Translations under genes and position numbers: made by a program
Notes under the pieces: generated by a model
What the model was told of the DNA's origin: nothing
What the model saw: only the letters and a program-made list of their open reading frames with translations
Databases searched by the model: none
Shown here: positions 44,856 to 53,284 of the stretch, one piece after another
How the letters are laid out: each line of letters starts with the position of its first letter
Numbering within the stretch: the stretch's first letter is position 1
Assembly (NCBI RefSeq): GCF_020405185.1
Contig: NZ_CP084464.1
Coordinates: forward strand, 124,001 to 188,000
From: Halomicrobium salinisoli
GTDB lineage: Archaea; Halobacteriota; Halobacteria; Halobacteriales; Haloarculaceae
Length of the DNA stretch: 64,000 nt
Direction: 5' to 3'

Positions 44856-45926
44856 TCACTCGATGCCGATGACGTCGATCTCGATGGCCCGTATGTCTTC
44901 GACGACCGCACCGTACCCGCCGACGGTGTATTCGCCGTCGTCAGTACGAATCCGCAGTGCGGCCTGGATAAACTGCTGAGCGAAGGTCGTGTCCCTGGTC
45001 GGGTAGACGTCCGTGTAGATGACGTCGACCACTTCGCCTTCCACTTCGACCATCTCGTGGCTCCGCAGGTCGACGCCGTTGACTCGCACCCGCACTGTCT
45101 CGTCCTCGGTGTGGAGCATCTCGAGGTCGCGGATGAGCTGACGGACCGAGACGTACGTTTCCGGGTGGCCGACCGATTCGGAGTACAGCGTATCCCAGGG
45201 CTCCCACAGCTGCAACTGAAAGAACCAGTGAAGCAGCGACGTGAGGGTGTTGTCGTTGACGACCAGACCGTACTCGCCGTCTAACTCGTTGTCGATGCCG
45301 AGGACCGCGATGGAACCGTCGACGAGGGCCACGAACGGTCCGTTCGCTTCGCACTGGCGGACCTCCGTGGCGATGCGAGAGAACATGTCCGGGAGGTCCG
45401 CCGTACTGCTCGACGCCGGGTCGATATTCAAAGCGATGCGAACCGTGACCCCCCGTTCGTGAACGGCGGTGAGGGCCTCTTCCATTTCGAGGAGTTCGGC
45501 GGGCGAGGCACAGATCTGTACGACGTAGTCGGCTTCGTTGACGTACCCGATCGCTTTCTTGATCGTGGCCGCCTGCGTCTGGAAGACGCTGATGTTCGTG
45601 TGTTCGATACTCGGTCGGTCCCAGACGTCCTCTAGTTCGTCCGCCGCATTCTCGAACCCGTCTGCCCAGTCGCGTAGTTCCTCGACGGCCCGGTCGACGT
45701 TGGGGATGCGAGCGCGGAGGGTGTCCTGCTCGTACGTCTCGACGTACCCGTCGGCAGCCAGATCTCTGAGGACGTCGTACAGGCGGGCTCGCGGGACGGA
45801 ACAGATGTCAGTGAGGTCTCCGACCGAGGCATCGTGGAGTCGGAGCAGCCCAAGGTACGCCTCGGCCTCGTACTCGGAAAACCCCGCCCGAGTGAGCACC
45901 GCCGTGAGTTCGTCGTCGTCGTTCAT
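44856..45926 (-). CDS. TrmB-family transcriptional regulator
   Basis: A 356-residue protein. The winged helix is TAVLTRAGFSEYEAEAYLGLLRLHDASVGDLTDICSVPRARLYDVLRDLAADGYVETY. It is followed by a linker and the TrmB C-terminal region ending YTVGGYGAVVEDIRAIEID. The start at 45926 (MNDDDELTAVL) is supported by a TATA-like element (gtttttatcg on the minus strand, about 45950-45959). A longer frame to 46016 is rejected. It is divergent from the IclR gene and converges on the importer ATPase gene, so it most likely controls the importer and glycosidases. Confidence 0.9.
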   Translation of the reverse strand: MNDDDELTAVLTRAGFSEYEAEAYLGLLRLHDASVGDLTDICSVPRARLYDVLRDLAADGYVETYEQDTLRARIPNVDRAVEELRDWADGFENAADELEDVWDRPSIEHTNISVFQTQAATIKKAIGYVNEADYVVQICASPAELLEMEEALTAVHERGVTVRIALNIDPASSSTADLPDMFSRIATEVRQCEANGPFVALVDGSIAVLGIDNELDGEYGLVVNDNTLTSLLHWFFQLQLWEPWDTLYSESVGHPETYVSVRQLIRDLEMLHTEDETVRVRVNGVDLRSHEMVEVEGEVVDVIYTDVYPTRDTTFAQQFIQAALRIRTDDGEYTVGGYGAVVEDIRAIEIDVIGIE

Positions 45927-46044
45927 ACCGGAGGAGAACGTCTGGACCGATAAAAACTCCCCGTGAGTGCCAGGGAAGACACGCCGACCCCGATTGCGTT
46001 CACTCATTGCAAACACTTATTCAGGCAGAGAGCGACGAGCCGGT

Positions 46045-46779
46045 ATGCCATCGAATCGGGTCATGGCGATCGAGACATCCGTCGAGATACTCGAATCGCT
46101 CGGCGATCTCGAAACTGCCGGCGTTACGGAACTCGCGGACGCCGTGGACGGCTCCAAGGGGAACATCCACAAACACCTCAAGACACTCGAAGCGGCCGAT
46201 TTCGTCCGCGAGCGGAACGGCCGGTACGAGCTCGGACACCGATTCCTCGAGTTCGCGACGGAAGCGAAGTGGAACAGGCGAATCTACCGGGTGAGTCGCC
46301 ATCCCATCGCCCAGCTTGCGAACAACACGGGAACGACAGCCACGCTCGTCGTCCCGGAGGGGGTCGACGGCGTCTATCTCCACACCGCTTCACAGAGCGA
46401 AAAGGGGGTGATGAAACCAATTGAGGGGCGACGGGCGCCGCTCGACGAGCTCACCACCGGACTCGCGATTCTCTCCCAGTACGGCCCCGAGCGGCGGAGA
46501 GAGGTCCTCCTCGACCTGCGTTCCACGGAAGAGGCGGCGACGGAATTCGAGGCGCGACTGGACCGGATCCAGCAACGCGGTATCGCAGTCCAGTCCGAGG
46601 ACTCGGAGGTTGCGGCCATGGCCGCGCCGATTACCGTCGACGACGGTCGTCCAGTCGGCGCGATAGGCCTCTGGCAACGGGAGTCAGACGACGGGAACAA
46701 GCGCGTGGAATCCGATTTCGAGAAACTCGTCCGTAATGCGGCAGCGACGGTTTCGAACCGGCTCTCGCTGAGTGACTGA
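46045..46779 (+). CDS. IclR-family transcriptional regulator
   Basis: A 244-residue regulator. The N-terminal winged helix is AIETSVEILESLGDLETAGVTELADAVDGSKGNIHKHLKTLEAADFVRE; the C-terminal effector-binding domain begins near residue 85 and includes VYLHTASQSEKGVMKPIEGRRAPLDELTTGLAIL and EVAAMAAPITVDDGRPVGAIGLW. The start at 46045 fits a TATA-like acacttattc about 23-32 nt upstream. Haloarchaeal IclR proteins often control pentose or other sugar catabolism, so arabinose or xylose sensing is plausible but inferred. Confidence 0.9.
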   Translation: MPSNRVMAIETSVEILESLGDLETAGVTELADAVDGSKGNIHKHLKTLEAADFVRERNGRYELGHRFLEFATEAKWNRRIYRVSRHPIAQLANNTGTTATLVVPEGVDGVYLHTASQSEKGVMKPIEGRRAPLDELTTGLAILSQYGPERRREVLLDLRSTEEAATEFEARLDRIQQRGIAVQSEDSEVAAMAAPITVDDGRPVGAIGLWQRESDDGNKRVESDFEKLVRNAAATVSNRLSLSD

Positions 46780-46896
46780 ACTCCCGTTCACTAGCTTAGA
46801 ACGGTGTTGCAATATTTGCTCCCACAATGTCAGACGGTTCACAGTCGTGGGATCGATTCGCGTATCAGCGCTTCGAGGAGGTCTGTCAGAGCAAGC

Positions 46897-46922
46897 TGTG
46901 TTACTACGACAGTACTAACACA
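46897..46922. repeat. 11-bp inverted repeat downstream of IclR gene
   Basis: TGTGTTACTAC (46897-46907) pairs with GTACTAACACA (46912-46922) with one mismatch and a 4-nt loop. It could be a transcript-stabilising hairpin or terminator for the IclR gene, or part of the repeat-bearing region that follows. Confidence 0.4.
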
Positions 46923-47020
46923 GTCACAAATGGCCGGAAAGGAGACTTCGCCGGGGCCTCCAGTGATTCCCGGGGGTTCTGGATCAGTTCAGACGGCATC
47001 ACGAACAGTAGTCCCCGGGC

Positions 47021-47288
47021 GAACAATAAAAGTAACAGAAGTACCACTGTGATATTCGTGCTGCTGGGATCAGAGTCGTGAGCTCCCCACGTCCATACTG
47101 TTCGGGGGAACGCAGCGTTCTCGGATCCCGTCGTCCTGACTGGTTTCCGGGTACGACTCGGGTCAGCTCGATCGGCCCCACAGGTAGTACTCCGTCGGCG
47201 AATCGTAGAAGTAACAGAAGTACCACTGTGATCCATACGGAACCGGGATTCGGCTCGTGAAACCGTCCACGTTCACACTGTTCGGTGC
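47021..47288. repeat. Tandem degenerate repeat with 179-bp period
   Basis: A 24-bp stretch (agtaacagaagtaccactgt core) is identical at 47030-47053 and 47209-47232, and in-register similarity continues about 55 nt further (both reach actgttcgg, at 47097 and 47276). On the minus strand both copies encode the peptide SQWYFCYFY close to a stop, preceded by IP at the same spacing (TTLIPAARI and TSRIPVPYG). No convincing start codon or full protein was found. The whole 46780-47731 interval otherwise holds no gene; near 47534 a CGGCCGTTCGGCCG palindrome may end transcripts. Confidence 0.6.
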
Positions 47289-47731
47289 TCCCGTTCTATA
47301 GCTCCCGCCGTTCCCACGCAACCTTCCCCTGTTCTGGACACCGTTCGAAACCGTCGTCGAGTGAATCGCGGCTTCCGCGCTTCCCCGACGTCGTCTGGGC
47401 AGTCCAGCGGTCGTGGTACGCACGACCGGCAGGACAGAGAACTGGGGGTCCCAGTTTGCGGATTAGGACAGCTCTGTCCGTCAAACGCTATCGGTACAGC
47501 AGTACATAAATCAAATAACGCTATATTAATTCGCCGGCCGTTCGGCCGAGACCTTCGCAGTCGGGATCTCCAGACGTCGGGCGATACGTGGCATGTCTCC
47601 CGGCGCACGTGCCCCAGGGCCACCGCGGCGCAACGGACAGACGCCGACAGCGCCACGGGTAGCGACCGAGAGTGGGTCGCGCCGCCGGACCGGGAGATAT
47701 GGGGTCTTCGAGACGGGATCGACGAGGGCGC

Positions 47732-49231
47732 CTACTGGAGGGAGAGAGCTGCGACCGTGGACGGCTCCAGTTCCACAGTCAGCGTGTCACTCTCGACCGT
47801 GACGTCGAGGTCCTCCGCAGCGAACTCGTCGGCGTTGTTCGCGTCGACCGTCAGGTCGGGCGCCTGCCCCTCGAACAGGACCGCGGCGTCGACGTCCGTG
47901 AACTCCGACGCGGCGCCCTCGACGTCGAGTTCGACGGTATGGGTACCGCGGCAGTCCAGGTTGGTCATGGTGACGTAGGTCTCACCGTCGTCGTCGACGG
48001 ACGCGGAGGCGTGGACCAGCGGCAGTTCGTCGTCCTCCACGTCGCGGGTGGGCGTGTCGACCGACGTCTGGACGGCCTCGTTGCCCTTGTGGGGGGCGTA
48101 CAGGTCGAAGACGCGGTAGGTCGGGCGCGCCCACGCCTCGTCGCCCGCAGTCTCCACCAGGCACTGGAGGACGTTGACCGTCTGGGCGATGTTCGACATC
48201 GTCATCACGTCGCTGTGGTGGTTGAAGACGTCGAGGACGGCCGCGGCCGAGAGCGCGTCGATGACGGTCCCGGGCTGTTCGAGGCCGCCCTCGGGGACCG
48301 CCTCGGTGTGCCAGGCGCCCCACTCGTCGACGATGACGCCGATGTCGCGGGTGGTCGCAACGGCGTCGATCGCCGCTGCGATGCGGTCGACGTGGTCGTC
48401 CAGTTCGAGCGCCTCGACGAGGAGCTGGTCGTAGTCCTCTCGCTCCGCTTCCACGGCGGACATCGTGCGTCCGTAGTAGTGGTGCAGCGTGAGGTGATCG
48501 AGCGGGAAGTCGGCGACCCAGTTCGCGTCGGCGAGCGCCTCCATGAACCGGCGGTTCCACTCGTGCTCGGAGAAGCCGCAGGCGATCAGGTCGAGGTCGT
48601 AGTCGAGCAGCTGGTTGCTCATTGCCCCGATGTAGGTCGCGAACTGGCGGTACTCCCGGGCGTACTGCTCGGGCGTCATCTGGCCGCCACAGCCCCAGTT
48701 CTCGTTGCCGACGCCCCAGTACCGGACTTCGTAGGCTTCGTCGCGGCCGTTCTCGCGGCGGCGATTAGCGAGTTCGGTATCGCCGTCGTAGCAGGTGTAC
48801 TCGACCCAGTCGGCCGCTTCCTGTGGGTCGCCGGAGCCGACGTTCGCGGCCAGGTACGGCTCCGCACCGACGCGCTCACACAGATCGAGGAACTCGTGGG
48901 TCCCGAAGGCGTTGGGCTCCTCGGGCACCTCGTCGCGGTCCTGTGCCCAGAACAGGTTCCGTCGGCGGGGACGCTCTTCGCGTGGACCGACGCCGTCCTC
49001 CCAGTGGTAATCGTCGGCGAAACAGCCGCCCGGCCAGCGCAGGACTGGCATGTCGAGGTCGTCGAGCAGGGAGACGACGTCCTCTCGGAACCCGTCGCCG
49101 TCGCTCTCCTGACTGTGCCAGATGCCATCGTAGATACATCGCCCCAGGTGTTCGGAGAAGTGGCCGTGAAGTTCGGGTTCGATGCGGTCGATACCCGCTT
49201 CTGCATGGACTGTAATGCGAGCGTCTGTCAC
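47732..49231 (-). CDS. GH51 alpha-L-arabinofuranosidase
   Basis: A 499-residue enzyme read from a GTG start at 49231. GH51 features include the start region RIEPELHGHFSEHLGRCIYDGIW, VLRWPGGCFADDYHW, acid/base E177 in WGVGNENWGCGG and nucleophile E303 in VIVDEWGAWH; the C-terminal beta domain closes with VELEPSTVAALSLQ. It releases arabinose from arabinoxylan or arabinan oligosaccharides. No export signal is present, so it probably acts after import by the neighbouring ABC system. A TATA-like ttttatagt (minus strand, about 49255-49265) lies at leaderless distance from the GTG. Confidence 0.93.
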   Translation of the reverse strand: MTDARITVHAEAGIDRIEPELHGHFSEHLGRCIYDGIWHSQESDGDGFREDVVSLLDDLDMPVLRWPGGCFADDYHWEDGVGPREERPRRRNLFWAQDRDEVPEEPNAFGTHEFLDLCERVGAEPYLAANVGSGDPQEAADWVEYTCYDGDTELANRRRENGRDEAYEVRYWGVGNENWGCGGQMTPEQYAREYRQFATYIGAMSNQLLDYDLDLIACGFSEHEWNRRFMEALADANWVADFPLDHLTLHHYYGRTMSAVEAEREDYDQLLVEALELDDHVDRIAAAIDAVATTRDIGVIVDEWGAWHTEAVPEGGLEQPGTVIDALSAAAVLDVFNHHSDVMTMSNIAQTVNVLQCLVETAGDEAWARPTYRVFDLYAPHKGNEAVQTSVDTPTRDVEDDELPLVHASASVDDDGETYVTMTNLDCRGTHTVELDVEGAASEFTDVDAAVLFEGQAPDLTVDANNADEFAAEDLDVTVESDTLTVELEPSTVAALSLQ

Positions 49232-49290
49232 GATAGTACGCTGTGGCGACGAAGATACTATAAAATAATCGGTTAGGCCCGGGGTTGCGC

Positions 49291-49311
49291 GGGCCGACGA
49301 CGGGTCGGCCC
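49291..49311. terminator. GC hairpin in the 49232-49601 interval
   Basis: GGGCCGAC (49291-49298) pairs exactly with GTCGGCCC (49304-49311) around GACGG. It lies between the promoter of the leftward GH51 gene and the rightward RNase H gene. No T-run follows, so a terminator role is uncertain. Nothing else is recognised in 49312-49601. Confidence 0.3.
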
Positions 49312-49601
49312 TGTGTCTATCACATGACCACTATCCAGACCCGGATCCCACCGGGTCCGCGATCGTCCCGGGCGTGGTCGAGAACCCCACGTCAGGCGCA
49401 GTCGCTCTCGGAAGTGGTCGCATCGGTGGCCCCGGGTTTCGGGAGGGCGACCGCTTCGAGACGGCCCGCCACCGGTGCCACCTGAAGGGATTATCCCGCT
49501 CGGCTACCGAGAGACTGTATGCAGTGGCGCGACCAGCCGACGGGAGTCACCGGAAGCGAGTCCGCGAGGGAACGGGGCCGAAGCCCAGCGGGGGTGCCGC
49601 C

Positions 49602-50255
49602 GTGACCGACGACCCCCTGCCGGTCGAACACCTCTCGCCGGTCGCCGCGCTCGTCGACGAGGTGCTCGCGGGCGTCGGCTACGAGGTGGCCGCCGCTACC
49701 GACGCCATCGACGACGCCGTCCCCGGCTACGGCGGTCTGTTCGACCCCGCGACCACCCGCGCCGAGCTGCGGTCCGCGCTCGAAAGCCTGCCGGAGTCGG
49801 CGCTCACCCGGCCGCCGGTCCCCGAGCCGGCGGACGACGCGTTCGTGCTCTACGTCGACGGCAGCTCGCGCGGCAACCCCGGCCCCGCAGGCGCCGGCGC
49901 CGTCATCATGGACGGCGCGGAGAACCAGCTCGCCCGTCTCGGCCGACCCGTCGGCTCCCGGACGGGGAACAACACCGCCGAGTACGTCGCCCTCCAGCTC
50001 GGGCTCGCCGAACTGCTGGCCCGCTACGAGCCCAGCAGGCTGGAAGTGCGCATCGACTCGATGACGGTCATTCGGGACGTCTGGGGCGGCGACGACCCGA
50101 CGGAACCCGGCGTCGAGAGCTACAGCGAGGCCGTCGCGGCGGCGCTGTCGCGCGTCCCGGACCACCGGTACACGCACCTGGCCGACAGCGACCCGAACCC
50201 CGCCGACGCGCTGGCGACGGTGGGAGCCGACATCGCGGCCCTCGGGCCCGGATAG
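49602..50255 (+). CDS. rnhA: Ribonuclease HI
   Basis: A 217-residue protein from a GTG at 49602. The RNase H fold begins after about 75 residues with FVLYVDGSSRGNPGPAGAGAVI (first catalytic Asp), followed by GNNTAEYVALQLGLAELL (Glu), LEVRIDSMTVI (Asp) and HLADSDPNPADALAT (last Asp). It degrades the RNA strand of RNA-DNA hybrids. The N-terminal acidic domain (VEHLSPVAALVDEVLAGVGYEV) is typical of haloarchaeal versions. An open frame continues upstream to 49374 but lacks homology, so the GTG is preferred. Confidence 0.9.
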   Translation: MTDDPLPVEHLSPVAALVDEVLAGVGYEVAAATDAIDDAVPGYGGLFDPATTRAELRSALESLPESALTRPPVPEPADDAFVLYVDGSSRGNPGPAGAGAVIMDGAENQLARLGRPVGSRTGNNTAEYVALQLGLAELLARYEPSRLEVRIDSMTVIRDVWGGDDPTEPGVESYSEAVAAALSRVPDHRYTHLADSDPNPADALATVGADIAALGPG

Positions 50256-50292
50256 CGGCGTCGTTGCCGCCGTACTGATCGACCGATCCGGT

Positions 50293-50760
50293 TCACTCGA
50301 GCGGTTGCGCGTAGTCGACCTGCTTCGGCCGAAAGCCCGCGTCGCGGTAGAAGCGTCGGGCGTCCTCGTTGTGCCACTCACAGGAGACTTTGAGGTGGTC
50401 GCACCCCCGGCCGCGGGCCAGTTCCCGCACGCGCTCGACGACGGCCGCGCCGTGGCCGCGATTCCGGTGTGGTTCGTCGATGGCGAGGTTCACGATGCGG
50501 AGGTAGCGGGAGTACCGCCGCGACGGATGGCGACCCTCGCGGAGCGTGACGAAGCCGATGGTCTCACCCTCGTGGACGACGAGGTAGTCGGTGACCGACT
50601 CGTCGTCGAGGTGGTCGCGGAAGCCGTCGTCGGAAACGTCGTCGACGTCGGCGAAGGCGAGTTCGTTCAGTTCGTCGTACGGTTCCATCGACTGCGCGAG
50701 GGAATACCAGCGGTCGACGAGCGCGTCGAGATCGTCGGCAGTGGCTTCGACGAGTTCCAT
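50293..50760 (-). CDS. GNAT-family N-acetyltransferase
   Basis: A 155-residue protein starting MELVEATADDLDALVDRWY at 50760. The acetyl-CoA loop is seen in LAIDEPHRNRGHGAAVVERVRELARGRGC (R-x-x-G-x-G/A), and the C-terminal beta-bulge and helix are in HLKVSCEWHNEDARRFYRDAGFRPK. These are standard GNAT landmarks. Its substrate is unknown. A much longer in-frame extension to 51204 is basic and not GNAT-like, so the internal ATG is used. It converges on the RNase H gene. Confidence 0.88.
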   Translation of the reverse strand: MELVEATADDLDALVDRWYSLAQSMEPYDELNELAFADVDDVSDDGFRDHLDDESVTDYLVVHEGETIGFVTLREGRHPSRRYSRYLRIVNLAIDEPHRNRGHGAAVVERVRELARGRGCDHLKVSCEWHNEDARRFYRDAGFRPKQVDYAQPLE

Positions 50761-51291
50761 GGCGTGATTCCCGCGAGCATCGCTCTTGAAAATGCCGTGG
50801 GTGAGTGAATCGGTCACACTGCACGGGCGGCTCTGGGCCGCGAGAGACGCCGGCGAACGCGGCCGACCCGAAGAGAACGGCGTCGAGACGAACAAAGCGA
50901 CGGTTTGACCCCGCTCCCGGCGGCGAAACCGGAGCCTTCGAGACGTCGGAGCGCGGCGACGGACCGGCGACTGACTCGCCGGCCGTCGTCGAACCAACCG
51001 GCCGCGACCGGTCCAGTTCCGGTGAGTGTATGAGAGAGAGCCGCCAGGGACGGGAATAATCCTCGTTAGCCGGTGGTCGCGGGTCACCCGCGGTTCGGAC
51101 CGCGTCGGCAGGGGAGGCCCCCGGAACGCGGGGGACCCCGTCGGGGAGCAACGGTCGTCCCGTTCTGCCGTGGCGGCCGGCGTCCGCCACTGGCGACGGG
51201 CCAAATCAGAGATTGAGCGGGCCCGAAACCGCGATTAGACGCCGTTGCTCGGCCGATAACAAACTGACAACGGGGTACCTGTCTACCTGCG
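50761..51291. other. Interval without a convincing gene
   Basis: About 530 nt between the GNAT and small secreted protein genes. It has a few short open frames with haloarchaea-like composition (for example from an ATG near 50792, about 38 codons), but no family resemblance, so I do not call a gene. No strong TATA box stands out except moderately AT-rich DNA at 51200-51270 before the next gene. Confidence 0.4.
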
Positions 51292-51543
51292 ATGCAATCC
51301 ACAGACCGACTCAGGACGATCGGTATCGCGCTGGCGGCGCTCGCGGTCGCTGCCGTCGCCTTCAGCGGCGGTGCGGCGGCCCAGACTACCGACGGCGGCC
51401 AGGCCGGTATCTGCATGATCGGCGCCGACAGTCCGTGTAACGGCGACCAGTGGGACGGCGGCCTGGGCAGCGACCTCCTGTCCCTCGACTCGCTGTCGGA
51501 GTACGTCGACGTTCCCGATCGAGTGAGCGACATCTCGACGTAG
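51292..51543 (+). CDS. Small secreted hypothetical protein
   Basis: An 83-residue protein. The N-terminus MQSTDRLRTIGIALAALAVA followed by FSGGAAAQTTD is a Sec-type signal peptide with a likely cleavage after AAA. The mature part is about 50 acidic residues with two Cys (GICMIGADSPCNGDQW) that could form a disulfide. It is not a lipoprotein. No family is recognised. It is monocistronic, and the methyltransferase gene converges on it about 100 nt downstream. Confidence 0.65.
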   Translation: MQSTDRLRTIGIALAALAVAAVAFSGGAAAQTTDGGQAGICMIGADSPCNGDQWDGGLGSDLLSLDSLSEYVDVPDRVSDIST

Positions 51544-51645
51544 CAAAGCAGCGCTGTCCGGACGGTTCCCCCTCGCGCTCTCCGCAGCGGATCGACCCAT
51601 CCAGAGGCTGTCCCGGGCGTGACGATCCCGCCGTGCGGGCGCGGT

Positions 51646-52320
51646 TCACTCCCCGCTGCCGGCCGGTCGGGCGACCGTGACGGTGTACAGGCCGCCGAGG
51701 AACGAGTCGCGGCCCTCGAATTCGATGCCCGCGTCGGCCGCGAGCGGTTCGAGCCGCCGGTTCAGGTCGGCGAACAGCAGTCGCGCGACGGGGTTCGCCG
51801 CGCGTCTGACCAGCGATGGGCGCTCGCCCTCGGCGACGAACTTGTCGTAGATGGAGATCCGACCGTCCGGGGCCAGTACGCGGGCCGCTTCCGCGACGAG
51901 TGCCTTCGGCTCCGGGACGACCGAGACGATCAGGTGGAGCAGGATCACGTCGAATGACCCGTCCTCGAACGGGAGCGACTGCGCGTCGCCCACCCGGACG
52001 TCGACGTCCAGACCCAGCGACTCGGCCCGCGACCGGGTCCGACGGACCATCGCCTCGCTCACGTCGATCGCGGTGATCGACGCGCCGGCGGGCAGGTGCT
52101 CGAGCGCGCGCCCGGTCCCGCAGCCGAGGACGAGGATCCGGTCGTCCGGATGCGGATCGACCCACTCGATGGCGTACCGCCGCCCCGATTCGAACGGCCT
52201 CGCGAACAAGTCGTAGACGGGTGCGTACGCGCCGTAGCGGACGCGGTTCCACCAGTTCGACGGCGTCTCGTCCCCGGTAGAGGGGATCGAGGCGCGCTCC
52301 GACGGGCGGCTCTCAGCCAT
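51646..52320 (-). CDS. Class I SAM-dependent methyltransferase
   Basis: A 224-residue protein. The SAM-binding motif I is ILVLGCGTGRALEHLP near residue 65, motif II is ITAIDVSEAMVRRT, then DVRVGDAQSLPFEDGSFDVILLHLIVSVV (motifs III-IV) and AARVLAPDGRISIYDKF. The fold is that of UbiE/Methyltransf_11-type enzymes acting on small molecules such as quinones or lipids. It has no signal peptide. Its substrate is not evident. It is divergent from the MerB-like gene, and about 220 nt without another gene lies between the two starts. Confidence 0.88.
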   Translation of the reverse strand: MAESRPSERASIPSTGDETPSNWWNRVRYGAYAPVYDLFARPFESGRRYAIEWVDPHPDDRILVLGCGTGRALEHLPAGASITAIDVSEAMVRRTRSRAESLGLDVDVRVGDAQSLPFEDGSFDVILLHLIVSVVPEPKALVAEAARVLAPDGRISIYDKFVAEGERPSLVRRAANPVARLLFADLNRRLEPLAADAGIEFEGRDSFLGGLYTVTVARPAGSGE

Positions 52321-52541
52321 CGCTCCCGCCTCGGGCGATCAGTCGCTCCGTGGTCGTGAGTGCCATCGCTACGACACTGTCGTCGTCGGCTGAGCCAAAA
52401 AGCGTACTCCGGGCTCGGGCCGTCTTCGGAGCGAGCCCGCACAGATGACCATCCACTGGTTCGAGGCGGCGGCCAAAAGGACGCCCACGTCGCTGGGAGC
52501 AACGGCGACGCCGGTGGGCCCCGTCGGTCCGAGCGGAGACG

Positions 52542-53198
52542 ATGTGCTCAGAGAACGACACCACGACAGACGACCCGACAGCGCACAGTGACGACGAAAC
52601 GAGGACCGGCGAGAGCGAGCGGAGCGCCGACCGCTGGCTCGGCGGGGCCGACGTACTGGACGCGCGACTGCCCGCGGACCTGCGATCGGCGCTCGGCGAC
52701 TTCGTAGGCAGGGAGTCGGTCGACACGCTCGGGGAGTGGGCAGCGGAGATCCGGCGGTTCGCCGGGGACGGGACGGTCGACGTCGATCAGCTGTGCCGCG
52801 ACGACGGCGGGACCGACCACTGGGGCACGGTCGACGGCGAGCGGTACCACTTCCGGTGTTTCTACGACGCGGTCGTTCTGGCCGCCCTCGAAGAGCGACC
52901 GGTCGACGTCCGCACCGTGAGTCCCGGCGGCACGGTCGTCGAGGCGCGCGCGGACGGCAGGGGCGAACTCTCGGTCACGCCGGGCGCGGCGGTGTTCTCG
53001 GTGGGCATCGCGACCGACGCCGGCGAGCGATCCGGCGGCGACCCGACGCTGGAAGACGGGTACGCGGCCGTCTGTCCGTACGTGCGGGCCTTCCCCGACC
53101 GCGAGGCCTACGAGCAGTGGGCCGATGATGCCCCCGCCGCGACGGTCGCGATGCCCCTGTCCGGGGCGACGGAGTTGGCCGACGCGCTCGTCGCCTGA
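52542..53198 (+). CDS. Organomercurial lyase (MerB-like)
   Basis: A 218-residue protein. The catalytic residues of MerB can be placed by pattern: C106 and D109 in YHFRCFYDAVVL and C178 in AAVCPYVRAFP, matching the C96/D99/C159 set of the E. coli plasmid enzyme in order and local spacing. The C-terminal AYEQWADDAPAATVAMPLSGATELADAL also aligns with the MerB end. MerB cleaves carbon-mercury bonds to give Hg(II) in the cytoplasm. An acidic extension of about 30 residues is at the N-terminus. It is followed by an HTH_10 regulator. Other roles for this distant branch cannot be excluded. Confidence 0.75.
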   Translation: MCSENDTTTDDPTAHSDDETRTGESERSADRWLGGADVLDARLPADLRSALGDFVGRESVDTLGEWAAEIRRFAGDGTVDVDQLCRDDGGTDHWGTVDGERYHFRCFYDAVVLAALEERPVDVRTVSPGGTVVEARADGRGELSVTPGAAVFSVGIATDAGERSGGDPTLEDGYAAVCPYVRAFPDREAYEQWADDAPAATVAMPLSGATELADALVA

Positions 53199-53240
53199 CC
53201 ACACGGGGGCGCCGGCAGGGGGTCCGGCCACGGAGGCGCG

Positions 53241-53258
53241 TGCCCAGTATACTGGGCA
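53241..53258. promoter_or_regulatory. Perfect 18-bp palindrome TGCCCAGTATACTGGGCA
   Basis: The two 9-bp halves are exact reverse complements with no spacer. The site lies 27-44 nt before the GTG start at 53285, covering the expected core-promoter position of a leaderless gene, so the bound factor would block or recruit the transcription machinery directly. Autoregulation by the HTH_10 protein, or control by a mercury sensor, are the simplest ideas; neither is shown. Confidence 0.6.
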
Positions 53259-53284
53259 CAACACTGGAGGGGCCTCCCGCCCGA

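Noticed and set aside
46827..47081. 84-residue plus-strand frame beginning MSDGSQSWDRF
   Set aside because: It ends inside the 179-bp repeat; its C-terminal part is the antisense of the better conserved minus-strand peptide, and no homology is recognised.
47030..47232. CRISPR-like repeat pair
   Set aside because: There are only two copies, the spacing (179 bp) is too long, similarity extends beyond the 24-bp block, and no cas genes are near.
49291..49311. tRNA-like stem
   Set aside because: Only one 8-bp stem is present; no D, anticodon or T arms follow at the required spacing.
50293..51204. Long form of the GNAT protein with an N-terminal extension of about 148 residues
   Set aside because: The extension is Arg-rich and unlike coding sequence here; the GNAT fold starts at the internal ATG at 50760.
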